From the NCBI RefSeq assembly GCF_013744875.1, contig NZ_CP059399.1, forward strand, positions 6,448,001 through 6,512,000: DNA of 64,000 nucleotides. The letters run 5' to 3'. Under the pieces are notes generated by a model. The model worked only from the letters and a program-made list of their open reading frames with translations. It had not been told where the DNA came from and ran no database searches. Below are positions 26,701 to 35,450 of the stretch, one piece after another (the stretch's first letter is position 1; each line of letters begins with the position of its first letter). The DNA is from Nocardia huaxiensis. GTDB taxonomy: Bacteria > Actinomycetota > Actinomycetes > Mycobacteriales > Mycobacteriaceae. The position numbers and the translations under genes were made by a program.

Positions 26701-27684
26701 TTGTCGACCGATAGAAAACTGCTGGTCGCCGCGGCCGGAATACCGGTGGCAATCATCATTACGGCCGGGCTGGTGCTGTTCGGTCCGATGGAATTCACCT
26801 CCGAGGACCGGTCGCTGCTGGCTCCGGCGCTGACCTTCAGCGGAGTCGTCGTGACCGCGTGCGTCACGGCGATCGGATTGATCCTCAACCATCAGGCCAC
26901 CCGGCGGCTCGAGCAGAGCCGCGAGGACGAACACAATCGGCTCCGGCTCGACGCCGCCATGCGGGCGGGACAACTGCTGGCCTCCGACGGCACGCAGCGA
27001 CCGAACCCGGAGGTGGTCGCCTCCGGACTGCTCGCGCTGACCAAGCTGGATCAGGTCGGGCTGGCGGTCACCCTGCTGGTGGATCTGTGGACGGTGCAGG
27101 ACAGCAAGGTGTCCTCGGAGACCGCCATCCTGGTGATCGACGCCGCCCTGTGCTCGGAACGGCAGACCACGCAGCTGGTGGCCGCGGAAATTCTGTGCCG
27201 CAATGCGACTCGGCTCAATGCGTGTCAATCGCTGCACTGGCCGAGCACCGTCGAGGGCAACTGGGATCCCGGATTCAGCCCCCGGACCAAACTGCTCATC
27301 GTGGAAGCGCTCATCACCATGACCATGGCCGGACCGCCCAGCGAGAGCGCCATCCGCGCCATCGCGGTGCGGCTGTACTCGATCTGGGATGCCGAGACGC
27401 AGAACCCGCACGTGCGCGGCTGCATCGGGAAGATGCTCAAGGCGCTCGTGCCGCGCCTGGAACGCCTGGGCTACACCGATTTCGTACAGGGCAATCGGGA
27501 AGTGCTGCTGCGGCAGATGTGCACCGCGGCCGCCGACGCGGCGACCAATCCGGACGGCTACCTCGATCAGATGTCGACGCGGTTCGCCGGGGAACTCGCC
27601 CGCTGGTCCGAGGAGTGCACCGGGCTGCCCAGCGAACCGGGCAGCCTGGCCCACGGCGAATGCGGGGCCGCACACGCCGCATAG
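26701..27684 (+). CDS. Membrane-anchored protein of unknown function
   Basis: 327 residues, starting at TTG 26701. Two transmembrane segments at about 7-27 and 42-63, then a coiled stretch (RRLEQSREDEHNRLRLD) and a long helical cytosolic domain. GLLALTKLDQVGLAVTLLVDLW suggests HEAT-like or armadillo-like helices. This is the layout of NACHT-less pentapeptide-type signalling anchors in actinobacteria, but no named family is recognisable. It lies 93 bp downstream of the SIMPL gene on the same strand. Confidence 0.65.
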   Translation: MSTDRKLLVAAAGIPVAIIITAGLVLFGPMEFTSEDRSLLAPALTFSGVVVTACVTAIGLILNHQATRRLEQSREDEHNRLRLDAAMRAGQLLASDGTQRPNPEVVASGLLALTKLDQVGLAVTLLVDLWTVQDSKVSSETAILVIDAALCSERQTTQLVAAEILCRNATRLNACQSLHWPSTVEGNWDPGFSPRTKLLIVEALITMTMAGPPSESAIRAIAVRLYSIWDAETQNPHVRGCIGKMLKALVPRLERLGYTDFVQGNREVLLRQMCTAAADAATNPDGYLDQMSTRFAGELARWSEECTGLPSEPGSLAHGECGAAHAA

Positions 27685-27741
27685 CACTGTGGGACAACGG
27701 TTTCCGGTCCCGAACCCCGACCGGCACCGGATCGGCGCGGT

Positions 27742-28122
27742 TCACCCGTCCTGGGGAATCACCACGATGACGACGTGTTCGGCGGTGATCTCCCGCACCT
27801 CGATGTGATAGCCGGACAGGGAGCCATCCTCGCCGCCCAGGCGGACTCGGTGGGTGCGATGCGTTCCGATCGAGTTGTGCATTTCGACGGTGACCTCGTC
27901 GTCGTTCAGGGCGACGAGCATGACCTTCTTGCCATCGACTGTCACGTACGGCCTTTCGACGTGCCGGTCGAAGGTCACCACGCATTCCGCGCTGTCGAAC
28001 AGATCGCAGCCCTCCGATACCCGGCCGCCCGGGCCGTCGGCGCTGGAGCAGGCCGTCGCGCCGAGAAGGGCTGCGGCCACGCAGCATCCGAGTGCCAGCC
28101 GGCGGATCGTCAACCTCCCCAT
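27742..28122 (-). CDS. Small lipoprotein
   Basis: 126 residues. The signal peptide RRLALGCCVAAALLGATAC ends in the lipobox LGATAC, so Cys25 should be lipidated and the protein anchored outside the membrane. The mature part is beta-rich with two more Cys (GCDLFDSAECVV) and VKVMLVALNDDEVTVEM-like strands. No family recognised. It lies downstream of the TrmA-like gene on the same strand with an 81-bp gap. Confidence 0.7.
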   Translation of the reverse strand: MGRLTIRRLALGCCVAAALLGATACSSADGPGGRVSEGCDLFDSAECVVTFDRHVERPYVTVDGKKVMLVALNDDEVTVEMHNSIGTHRTHRVRLGGEDGSLSGYHIEVREITAEHVVIVVIPQDG

Positions 28123-28203
28123 GACGACCAGGCTAAGCGGGCCCGCCGACAGGAACGACCTGGGAACGCGGGGTTTCGCGCGCGGCCGAATCGCGGGTTG
28201 CCG

Positions 28204-29871
28204 TCAGCGTTCCAGGACCGCCAGGCATTCGACGTGATGGGTGCCCGGGAAGGCATCGAAGACGCGCAGGCCCACCGGCTGGTAGCCGGCAGCCCGGTAG
28301 AGGCTGATGTCGCGGGCGAAAGCGGCCGGGTCGCAACCGATGTGGATGATGCGACGCGGCGAGCGGTCGGTCAGGGCGGCGACGACCTCCTTGCCGGCAC
28401 CGGCACGCGGCGGGTCCAGGACCACGACATCCGGTGCGGTGGAGGGCTGTTCGACGATCCAGCGTTCCACGCGCTCGGCGCGGGAGTCGACCCACGGCAG
28501 GTCGCGCAGGTTGGCCTTGGCCTCGGTCACGGCGGTGCGGGCGAATTCGACCGCGTGCACCGCACCCGCCTTGCCCACCTGATCCGCGAGACGGGCCGCG
28601 AAAACGCCCACACCGCTGTAGAGATCCCAGGTCAGGGCCCCGGGGGCCGCGTCGGACCAGCCCGCGATCACATCCGAATAGCATTGCGCGGCACCGTAAT
28701 GCGGCTGCCAGAAGCCGGTGGCGGACAGCTCCCAGCGGCGACCCGACACGTACTGGACCGCGCGGCCGGTGCCGTCGACGACGCGTTCGGCGCGGGCGCT
28801 GTGCGCGGCGGCGCGACGGGCCACGGTGCTGTTGCGGTCACCACCGCGCCGGGCGGCGCTGCCGCGCCGGTCCCGGCCGTGGCGTTTGTCACCGGAACCC
28901 GGTTCGGGCGGGGCGATTTCGACCAGATGCCGCATGCCGTCGCCGTCCACGGCCACCACCAGTTCCGCACCCGGCGTCCAGCGCTGATCGGCGAGCCCGT
29001 CCATCGCACCGGTCATCGGCTGCGGGCAGCGCAGATCCGGGATCACCTCGGTGCTGCGGTAGCGGTGCACGCCCGCACGGCCGTCGGCGTCGACGACCAG
29101 GCGCACACGGCTGCGCCAGCCGCCGGGCCACGCGTCGAGGGAAACCGCGTCCGCCGCACCGGATCCGAGGGCACGCGGCAGTCGCGCCGCGACACCGCCG
29201 ATCCGGATCGGACTGCCGCCGACCGGCCCGGCCACACCACCGATTCGACCGGCCGCACCCGCGATTCGGCCCGGTCCGCCGTCGGCCACACCGGATTCAC
29301 CGGCGGCCGAATCAGGATCCGCGGCACCGGCCAGCAGAATGCCCGAAAGACGGGTCGCCACACCGCCGATACGGCCGGGCGCGCCCACCGGCCCACGCAC
29401 ATCATTCGAATCCACGGCGTCGATACGCTCCGCAGCGGCGGCCGGGCGCGAATCACGATGAGCCACCACACCGTGCGGGAGGCCGAGGGGCGCGGGGATC
29501 GACTCCACCACGAAATCGGGTTCCCAGCCCGCGATGCGGCGCAGCTGGTCGGCCACCACCGTGGCCTTCAGCGCGCGCTGGGCTTCCGGTGTCGCATAGG
29601 AGAAATCGCAGCAGCCCGCGCCGCCGGGACCGGACACCGGGCAGGTGGCGGGGATGCGGTCGGCAGCGGGCTCGAGAATCTCGATGGCGTCGGCCCGACA
29701 GAACGAGCCGCCGCGATCCTCGGTGATCCGGGCGTGCACGAGTTCGCCGGGCAGGCCGTGACGCACGAACAGCACACGGCCGTCGTGGCGGGCCACGCAG
29801 AAGCCGCCGTGGCCGGGCGGGCCCAGGCGGACCTCGAAAACCTCGCCGTACCAGTCGTTTCGAGTGCTCAA
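28204..29871 (-). CDS. TrmA/RumA-type RNA 5-methyluridine methyltransferase with a large repetitive insertion
   Basis: 555 residues, against about 405 in the M. tuberculosis counterpart Rv2689c. The N-terminal TRAM-like part is followed by ATCPVSGPGGAGCCDFSYAT, whose Cys could ligate a [4Fe-4S] cluster. The methyltransferase core has LYSGVGVFAARL (SAM motif I), VVLDPPRAGAG (motif IV) and HIGCDPAAFARD with the catalytic Cys. Extra sequence at about 145-225 is Gly/Ala/Ile/Arg-rich with RIGGVA repeats, and a second basic insert lies near 320-355. The start is TTG 29871: it overlaps the permease stop by 4 bp, so the two are translationally coupled. The target base in tRNA or rRNA is not known. 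Confidence 0.85.
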   Translation of the reverse strand: MSTRNDWYGEVFEVRLGPPGHGGFCVARHDGRVLFVRHGLPGELVHARITEDRGGSFCRADAIEILEPAADRIPATCPVSGPGGAGCCDFSYATPEAQRALKATVVADQLRRIAGWEPDFVVESIPAPLGLPHGVVAHRDSRPAAAAERIDAVDSNDVRGPVGAPGRIGGVATRLSGILLAGAADPDSAAGESGVADGGPGRIAGAAGRIGGVAGPVGGSPIRIGGVAARLPRALGSGAADAVSLDAWPGGWRSRVRLVVDADGRAGVHRYRSTEVIPDLRCPQPMTGAMDGLADQRWTPGAELVVAVDGDGMRHLVEIAPPEPGSGDKRHGRDRRGSAARRGGDRNSTVARRAAAHSARAERVVDGTGRAVQYVSGRRWELSATGFWQPHYGAAQCYSDVIAGWSDAAPGALTWDLYSGVGVFAARLADQVGKAGAVHAVEFARTAVTEAKANLRDLPWVDSRAERVERWIVEQPSTAPDVVVLDPPRAGAGKEVVAALTDRSPRRIIHIGCDPAAFARDISLYRAAGYQPVGLRVFDAFPGTHHVECLAVLER

Positions 29872-31856
29872 CTCTCGTCTCCGAAGCCGCGACGGACCGC
29901 ACCGGGAACATTCACCAGGCGGGCCTGGCGGGCCTTGGCCGAGGAGCTCAGCTGCCAGGGCACGCTGGTCACCATGACGCCGGGCTCGAACAGCAGGCGG
30001 CCCTTCAAGCGCAGCGCGGACTGATTGTGCAGCAACTGTTCCCACCAGTGGCCGACCACATATTCGGGGATGAACACGGTGACCACGTCACGCGGGGAAT
30101 CCTTGCGTAGTCGCTTCACGTAATCCACCACCGGCTTGGTGATTTCGCGATACGGGGATTCGATCACCTTGAGCGGCACCGTGATATCGCTGCGCTCCCA
30201 TTCGCGCACCAGCCGGCGAGTATCGGGTTCGTCCACATTGACGGTGATGGCTTCCAGGGTGTCGGGCCGCGTCGCCCGCGCGTAGGCGATGGCCCGCTTG
30301 GTCGGCAGATGCAGTTTCGACACCAGCACGATGGAGTGGGTTCGGCTGGGCAGCACGCCATCCCACTCGGTTTCGTCCAGCTCACGCGAGACGGTGTCGT
30401 AGTGCCGGCGGATCAGGCGCATGAGCACGAAGATGGCCGCCATGGTGACGATGGCGATCCACGCGCCCGCCAGGAACTTGGTGACGAGCACGATCACCAG
30501 CACGGTCGCGGTCATGGTCAAGCCGATGGCGTTGATCACCCGCGAGCGCTTCATGCGCGCCCGCTGCGCCGGATCGGTCTCGGTGCGCAGCAGTCGCGTC
30601 CAATGCCGCAGCATGCCGGTCTGACTCAGCACGAACGAGACGAACACGCCCACGATGTAGAGCTGGATGAGCTTGGTCACCTCGGCCCCGAAGAACACCA
30701 CGAACGCGATGGCCGCACCCGCCAGGAAGATGATGCCGTTGCTGAAGGCCAGCCGATCACCGCGAGTGTGCAACTGGCGCGGCAGGAATCGATCCTGCGC
30801 CAGAATCGAACCCAGCACCGGGAAGCCGTTGAAGGCGGTATTGGCGGCCAGCACGAGAATGAGCGCCGTCACGATGGTGATGAAGTAGAAACCCGCCGGG
30901 AATCCGTCGAACACCGCACCCGCCAGCTGCGCGACCAGGGTCTTCTGCTCGTAGCCCGCCGGCGCTCCGATCAGATCCGCCGTGTTGTGCGCATACACGA
31001 TGCCGACCTTCTGCGCGAGCACGATCATGCTCATGAACAGCGTGATGGCGATGACACCCAACAGCAACAGAGTCGTGGCGGCATTGCGGGACTTGGGTTT
31101 CCGGAAGGCGGGCACACCATTGCTGATGGCCTCCACACCGGTCAGCGCCGCACAACCGGACGAGAACGCACGAGCGATGAGGAACACGAACGCGATCCCC
31201 ATCAGATGGTCGTCCTCGGCCTTCAGTTCGAAGCCATAGGACTCCGCGTGGACCTGTTCACCGAGAATCCCGGTCCGGGTGAAGCCCCACAGCAGCATGG
31301 CGAACATGCCGATCATGAACGCGTAGGTGGGAATCGCGAACATGGTGCCGGATTCCCGCACGCCGCGCAGGTTCATAGCGGTGAGAATCACGATCGCGAC
31401 AACCGCGAACAACACCTTGTGCGTAGCGACGAACGGCACAGCCGAGCCGATGTTCGACGCCGCCGAGGAGATCGACACCGCCACCGTCAGCACGTAATCC
31501 ACCAGCAGCGCACTGCCGACCGTCAATCCGGCCGTGGGCCCCAGATTCTTGGTCGCCACCTCGTAGTCGCCGCCACCGGACGGGTAGGCGTGCACGTTCT
31601 GCCGGTAACTGGCCACGACGACGATCATCACGAGCGCGACGGCCACACCCACCCACGGCGCGTACGTGTAGGCCGACAGCCCGGCCACCGACAGCACGAG
31701 AAAGATTTCCTCGGGCGCGTAGGCCACCGACGACAGGGCGTCGGACGCGAACACGGGGAGTGCGATTCGCTTGGGGAGCAGCGTGTGTCCCAGGGAATCG
31801 CTACGGAAGGGGCGGCCCACCAGCATGCGTTTGGCGGCCGTCGTCAACTTCGACAC
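29868..31856 (-). CDS. APC-superfamily permease, KimA-like (possible K+ importer)
   Basis: 662 residues with about 12 membrane helices (roughly 30-470) and a soluble C-terminal domain of about 190 residues. SDALSSVAYAPEEI and AYPSGGGDYEVATKNLG are blocks shared with KimA/YdaO and with Rv2690c. KimA of Bacillus is a high-affinity potassium importer gated by c-di-AMP through such a cytosolic domain. The two TrkA-type genes on the other side of the divergent promoter support a potassium role here, but the substrate is inferred. GTG start at 31856. It precedes the RNA methyltransferase with a 4-bp overlap. Confidence 0.8.
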   Translation of the reverse strand: MSKLTTAAKRMLVGRPFRSDSLGHTLLPKRIALPVFASDALSSVAYAPEEIFLVLSVAGLSAYTYAPWVGVAVALVMIVVVASYRQNVHAYPSGGGDYEVATKNLGPTAGLTVGSALLVDYVLTVAVSISSAASNIGSAVPFVATHKVLFAVVAIVILTAMNLRGVRESGTMFAIPTYAFMIGMFAMLLWGFTRTGILGEQVHAESYGFELKAEDDHLMGIAFVFLIARAFSSGCAALTGVEAISNGVPAFRKPKSRNAATTLLLLGVIAITLFMSMIVLAQKVGIVYAHNTADLIGAPAGYEQKTLVAQLAGAVFDGFPAGFYFITIVTALILVLAANTAFNGFPVLGSILAQDRFLPRQLHTRGDRLAFSNGIIFLAGAAIAFVVFFGAEVTKLIQLYIVGVFVSFVLSQTGMLRHWTRLLRTETDPAQRARMKRSRVINAIGLTMTATVLVIVLVTKFLAGAWIAIVTMAAIFVLMRLIRRHYDTVSRELDETEWDGVLPSRTHSIVLVSKLHLPTKRAIAYARATRPDTLEAITVNVDEPDTRRLVREWERSDITVPLKVIESPYREITKPVVDYVKRLRKDSPRDVVTVFIPEYVVGHWWEQLLHNQSALRLKGRLLFEPGVMVTSVPWQLSSSAKARQARLVNVPGAVRRGFGDES

Positions 31857-32080
31857 TCATGCGAGCATAAGGCAGCGCGGGCGCGCCCGTTTCCGCGGCG
31901 CGGCGCGAGTCGGTTCGCAGTCGTAGGGTGGGCCTCGGGAACTGTGAGGTTTTTCCGATTCCGGTTTGAGCGCGGACCGGAGGGGGAAAGTGCCTCGGGA
32001 AAAACTCGAGCGGTACGGTTGCGACCCGGACAAGAGCAACCAGACGGCACACCACGGTTTTCGGGAATGGGGTTCGCACG
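31857..32080. promoter_or_regulatory. Divergent promoter region between the permease and ceoB
   Basis: 224 bp between oppositely oriented starts. It must hold both promoters. I see no clear -10/-35 pairs and no convincing riboswitch fold; GC-rich hairpins near 31880-31915 are unspecific. Confidence 0.4.
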
Positions 32081-32746
32081 GTGTACGTAGTGATCATGGG
32101 GTGTGGCCGAGTGGGATCCTCACTCGCGCGCGCCCTGGTCCGCATCGGCCACGAGGTCGCGGTGATCGACCAGAATTCGAGCGCGTTCCTGCGGCTCGGA
32201 CGCGATTTCCCGGGCCTGTGCGTCACCGGCGTCGGTTTCGATCGGGATGTGCTCACGCGCGCGGGAATCGAACGGGCAGGGGCCTTCGCGGCCGTGTCCT
32301 CGGGCGACAACTCCAATATCATCTCGGCGCGGGTGGCGCGTGAGACCTTCGGTGTGGATCGGGTCGTCGCCCGCATCTACGACGCCAAGCGGGCCGCGGT
32401 GTACGAGCGCCTGGGCATTCCGACCATTGCCACCGTGCCGTGGACGACCGACCGGTTCCTGCGCACCCTGGTGTCCGACCAGAGCACCACCAGCTGGCGC
32501 GACCCCACGGGCACCGTCGCCGTCACCGAACTCGTCCTGCACGAGGACTGGTACGGCCGCACGGTCCATTCGCTGGAGGAGGCCACCGGCTCCCGCGTCT
32601 CGTTCCTCATCCGATTCGGACAGGGCGTGCTGCCCAACGGCAAAACGGTCCTGCAGGCCGACGACACCGTCTACGTCGCCGCCACCTCCGGCAGCGTGGG
32701 CGAGGCCGTCGCGCTGGCCGGAAATCCCCCCGCGAGCGAGGACTGA
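32081..32746 (+). CDS. ceoB: TrkA-type K+ regulatory subunit CeoB
   Basis: 221 residues, GTG start at 32081. TrkA-N (RCK) Rossmann domain at 1-125: VVIMGCGRVGSSLARAL, acidic VIDQN at the end of beta-2, then VSSGDNSN. TrkA-C domain at about 140-215 (TVAVTELVLHEDWYG). Such proteins bind NAD(H) or nucleotides and gate a potassium channel or transporter. ceoC starts 2 bp downstream, so the two are cotranscribed and probably form a heteromer, as the equivalent Rv2691/Rv2692 pair does. Confidence 0.9.
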   Translation: MYVVIMGCGRVGSSLARALVRIGHEVAVIDQNSSAFLRLGRDFPGLCVTGVGFDRDVLTRAGIERAGAFAAVSSGDNSNIISARVARETFGVDRVVARIYDAKRAAVYERLGIPTIATVPWTTDRFLRTLVSDQSTTSWRDPTGTVAVTELVLHEDWYGRTVHSLEEATGSRVSFLIRFGQGVLPNGKTVLQADDTVYVAATSGSVGEAVALAGNPPASED

Positions 32747-32748
32747 TC

Positions 32749-33450
32749 ATGAAGGTAGCCATTGCGGGCGCCGGCGCCGTCGGCCGATCCATCGCCCAGG
32801 AGCTGTTGCGCGGCGGCCACACCGTCATGCTGCTCGAACGCCGCCTCGACCACATCGACCCCACCATCGCGCCCACCGCGGTCTGGACCCACGCGGACGC
32901 CTGCGAGCTGGAAACGCTCGAAGAGGCGCAACTGGAAACCTATGACGTGGTCATCGCCGCCACCGGCGACGACAAGGTGAACCTGGTCTTCAGCCTGCTC
33001 GCCAAGACCGAGTTCGGCGTGCGGCGCGTCGTGGCACGCGTGAACGATCCGCGCAACGAGTGGCTGTTCGACACCTCGTGGGGGGTGGACGTGGCGGTGT
33101 CGACCCCGCGACTGCTGGCTTCCCTTGTCGAAGAAGCGGTTTCGGTCGGCGACCTGGTGCGGCTCATGACCCTGCGCCAGGGTCAGGCCAACCTGGTGGA
33201 GATCACCCTCCCCACCGATACCCCCTTGGCGGGCAAGGCCGTTCGCGTCCTCAACCTGCCCCGCAATGCCGCGCTGGTGAGCATCCTGCGCGGCGGCCGG
33301 GTCATCGTCCCCCAGGCCGACGATCCCCTCGAAGGCGAGGACGAACTCCTCTTCGTGGCCTCCGTGGAAGCCGAAGACGACCTGCGAAAGGCATTCGGCA
33401 CCAACGGCTTCACCGCCCCGGTCGAGATCGACGCCGACCTGACGGCCTGA
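32749..33450 (+). CDS. ceoC: TrkA-type K+ regulatory subunit CeoC
   Basis: 233 residues. TrkA-N at 1-120 (VAIAGAGAVGRSIAQELL, then LLERR and IAATGDDKVN) and TrkA-C at about 140-220 (ANLVEITLPTDTPLAGKAV). Paralogous to CeoB and immediately downstream. The basic VMLLERR after beta-2 in place of an acidic residue suggests a different nucleotide preference from CeoB. A terminator hairpin follows. Confidence 0.9.
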   Translation: MKVAIAGAGAVGRSIAQELLRGGHTVMLLERRLDHIDPTIAPTAVWTHADACELETLEEAQLETYDVVIAATGDDKVNLVFSLLAKTEFGVRRVVARVNDPRNEWLFDTSWGVDVAVSTPRLLASLVEEAVSVGDLVRLMTLRQGQANLVEITLPTDTPLAGKAVRVLNLPRNAALVSILRGGRVIVPQADDPLEGEDELLFVASVEAEDDLRKAFGTNGFTAPVEIDADLTA

Positions 33451-33457
33451 CATACGG

Positions 33458-33498
33458 CATCGGCGGCCACGCGAAGATCGCGCGGTCGCCGATGTTTT
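33458..33498 (+). terminator. Terminator between ceoC and the exported glycine-zipper protein gene
   Basis: A 16-bp stem with two mismatches (33458-33473 with 33479-33494) and a 5-nt loop, followed by TTTT. It lies between convergent genes and may serve both. Confidence 0.7.
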
Positions 33499-33519
33499 CC
33501 GTAAAGCGTTGCCGGTGTC

Positions 33520-34245
33520 CTACACCGCAGGAGCGGTGGCGTAGCCGACAGCTCCGCCGATCCCCGCGCCGATGGCCGCGCCGGCCGCTGCGGCACCGAG
33601 CACGACCGGAACACTCACGATCGTGCCGGCGAGGCCGCCGATCAGCGCACCAGCGACGATGCCCACGGGAAGTCCGACGATCAGACCCCAGCCGGCCCCC
33701 AGGCTGTAACCGGCGGCGTTGCCGACCCCGGGCGCCGCCGTGCCGATCGCGGCTCCGATGGCGGAGCCGATCAGGGGACCTCCGATGAAACCGGCCGCCG
33801 CACCGGCACCCGCACCGATTCCCGCACCGACAGCGAGCAGCGGGATGGTGCCGAAGACGATTCCTCCGACAGCACCGACAGCCGCACCGATTCCGGCGCC
33901 GTAGATCACGCCATCGGCGGTATTCGCGGCTCGCACGGGGCCCATGCCGGTCTGGCCGAGCAGATCGATCAACGGCTGCGGCGCGATGTGCGGCACGGGC
34001 GCGTCCACCACAGGTGCCGGGGCCGGCATCGCGGGGACGGCCGGGACCTCCGGCAGGGCCGGGAGCTGGATCGAGGACAGGAATTCATCGATCTGCGGGT
34101 TGGCCGAGACGAAGGCATCCACCTGCGGGATGCCGGTTGCGGGAGCGGCATTCGCGGTGCCCGCGCACACCACGGCCGTAGCGACGGAGACAGCGCCGAC
34201 GGCGGCGACGGCAAGCTTGCGAGCGGAACTCACGGGGTACTTCAC
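33520..34245 (-). CDS. Secreted protein with glycine-zipper core
   Basis: 241 residues from GTG 34245. A Sec signal peptide (RKLAVAAVGAVSVATAVV, cut after TANA) is followed by a Pro/Ala-rich region (PALPEVPAVPAMPAP) and then about 130 residues dominated by GxxxG patterns (YGAGIGAAVGAVGGIVFG, GAGIGAGAGAAAGFIGG). Such glycine zippers pack helices in membranes and are found in pore-forming and envelope proteins. Similar proteins are frequent in Nocardia, function unknown. No strong ribosome site is visible before the GTG. Confidence 0.65.
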   Translation of the reverse strand: MKYPVSSARKLAVAAVGAVSVATAVVCAGTANAAPATGIPQVDAFVSANPQIDEFLSSIQLPALPEVPAVPAMPAPAPVVDAPVPHIAPQPLIDLLGQTGMGPVRAANTADGVIYGAGIGAAVGAVGGIVFGTIPLLAVGAGIGAGAGAAAGFIGGPLIGSAIGAAIGTAAPGVGNAAGYSLGAGWGLIVGLPVGIVAGALIGGLAGTIVSVPVVLGAAAAGAAIGAGIGGAVGYATAPAV

Positions 34246-34548
34246 CTCATCAGATAACGAATTGATCTCAAGCAGATTAAGCGAATCTTCAGCAAACGCA
34301 ATCTGCGAGTATTTCAACTGATGGGGAGCACCGGCGATCGACGCGAGGCGCAGAAGTTCAAATAATGGCGATGACAGGGCAACCTTGCCGGGCAAGCTTC
34401 CCGAGCACCCTGCACGCACTGTGATCCAGTTAACGCCTGGAATGCGTTTTCGCAGGCCACCGGATATCGGTGACCCGAATCCGACGCGGATAACAGGCTT
34501 CGGCGGGCGCACCCCCTGCGCCCGATTCCGTCCTCCGCGCCGGATCGG
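34246..34548. other. 303-bp gap upstream of the glycine-zipper gene
   Basis: This should contain the promoter for the leftward exported protein gene; 34250-34320 is AT-richer than the surroundings. No ORF, hairpin or operator was recognised beyond that. Confidence 0.4.
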
Positions 34549-35253
34549 TCAGGAAGCCGCCTTCAGCTCCGCGCGCAGCTTGTTCAGCGCACGGTGCTGC
34601 ATCACCCGCACCACGCCGGGGCTGGTCCCGATGGCCTCGGCGGTCTGCGCCGCGGTCCAGCCGAGCACGATGCGCATCACCAGCACCTCGCGGTGGGTGG
34701 GCGCGAGCACCTTCATGAGTTCCCGTGTGGCCTCCCGGGTTTCGGTGGCCAGGGCACGCTCCTCCGGGCCCGCCTCGTTCACCGGGGCGTCCGGGAATTC
34801 CGCCACCGGGTAGGCCGGGTGCAGCTGAGCGCGGCGGAAGGCATCGGCGACCTTGTTCGCGGAGATGCCGTAAACGAAGGCCAGGAAGGACTTTCCCTGA
34901 TCCCGGTAGCGCGGGATGGCCTGCACGGTGGCCAGGCAGATCTCCTGCGCCACATCGTCGGCGGTGACGTGCAGGTGGGCCGCGCCGCTCATCCGCGCCG
35001 CGCAGTAGCGCCGCACCAGCGGGTACACCACCTTCAGGATCTCCGACACCGCCGCTCGGTCGCCCGCGGCGGCCGGACCGATCAGCTTCTCCAATTCGGC
35101 TGCGGCGCGCCGGGATTCCGACGTCGCCACACTGTTGTTGTTCTTGGCTCCCCGCCCCGCCGGATGCCGGCGCGAGACTGTTGTCTGCACCGTCGCACCG
35201 AGCCCCTCGCCCCGGTCCTGCGACGCTGCCACTGTCTTGCCGTCGGTAATCAC
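34549..35253 (-). CDS. Group-4-like sigma factor of the ShbA/SigD type
   Basis: 234 residues. Sigma region 2 lies at about 85-145: DDVAQEICLATVQAIPRYRD, then FLAFVYGISANKVADAFR, the core-binding and -10 segments. Region 4 is at about 180-230: LMKVLAPTHREVLVMRIV, then AQTAEAIGTSPGVVRVMQHR as the -35 helix-turn-helix. This layout and wording match SigD of mycobacteria and ShbA of Streptomyces, which transcribes the principal sigma gene there. GTG start at 35253 follows AAAGGAA at 8 bases. The poorly ordered N-terminal 50 residues include NNNS. No anti-sigma gene is adjacent. Confidence 0.82.
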   Translation of the reverse strand: MITDGKTVAASQDRGEGLGATVQTTVSRRHPAGRGAKNNNSVATSESRRAAAELEKLIGPAAAGDRAAVSEILKVVYPLVRRYCAARMSGAAHLHVTADDVAQEICLATVQAIPRYRDQGKSFLAFVYGISANKVADAFRRAQLHPAYPVAEFPDAPVNEAGPEERALATETREATRELMKVLAPTHREVLVMRIVLGWTAAQTAEAIGTSPGVVRVMQHRALNKLRAELKAAS

Positions 35254-35450
35254 TCCGCGATTCCTTTCGCCGTTTCGTCTCGAGACGATCGTGCGATGAA
35301 CCGGGCCGCCGAAATAGATACCCCAGGGGTGGGGTGGGGTACCCCCTTTTGCCCCCTAATGCCCCCGAAGGTGTTGCGGGACAGTCGTCCAGGACGATAA
35401 GGCGCTGGTCGAACCCGTCCGGCCGCCCCGAATATCCGGCAGGCGGCCTG

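Noticed and set aside
31857..32080. c-di-AMP (ydaO-type) riboswitch ahead of the KimA-like permease
   Set aside because: No conserved pseudo-symmetric core is visible in the 224 bp, and the GC-rich hairpins are unspecific.
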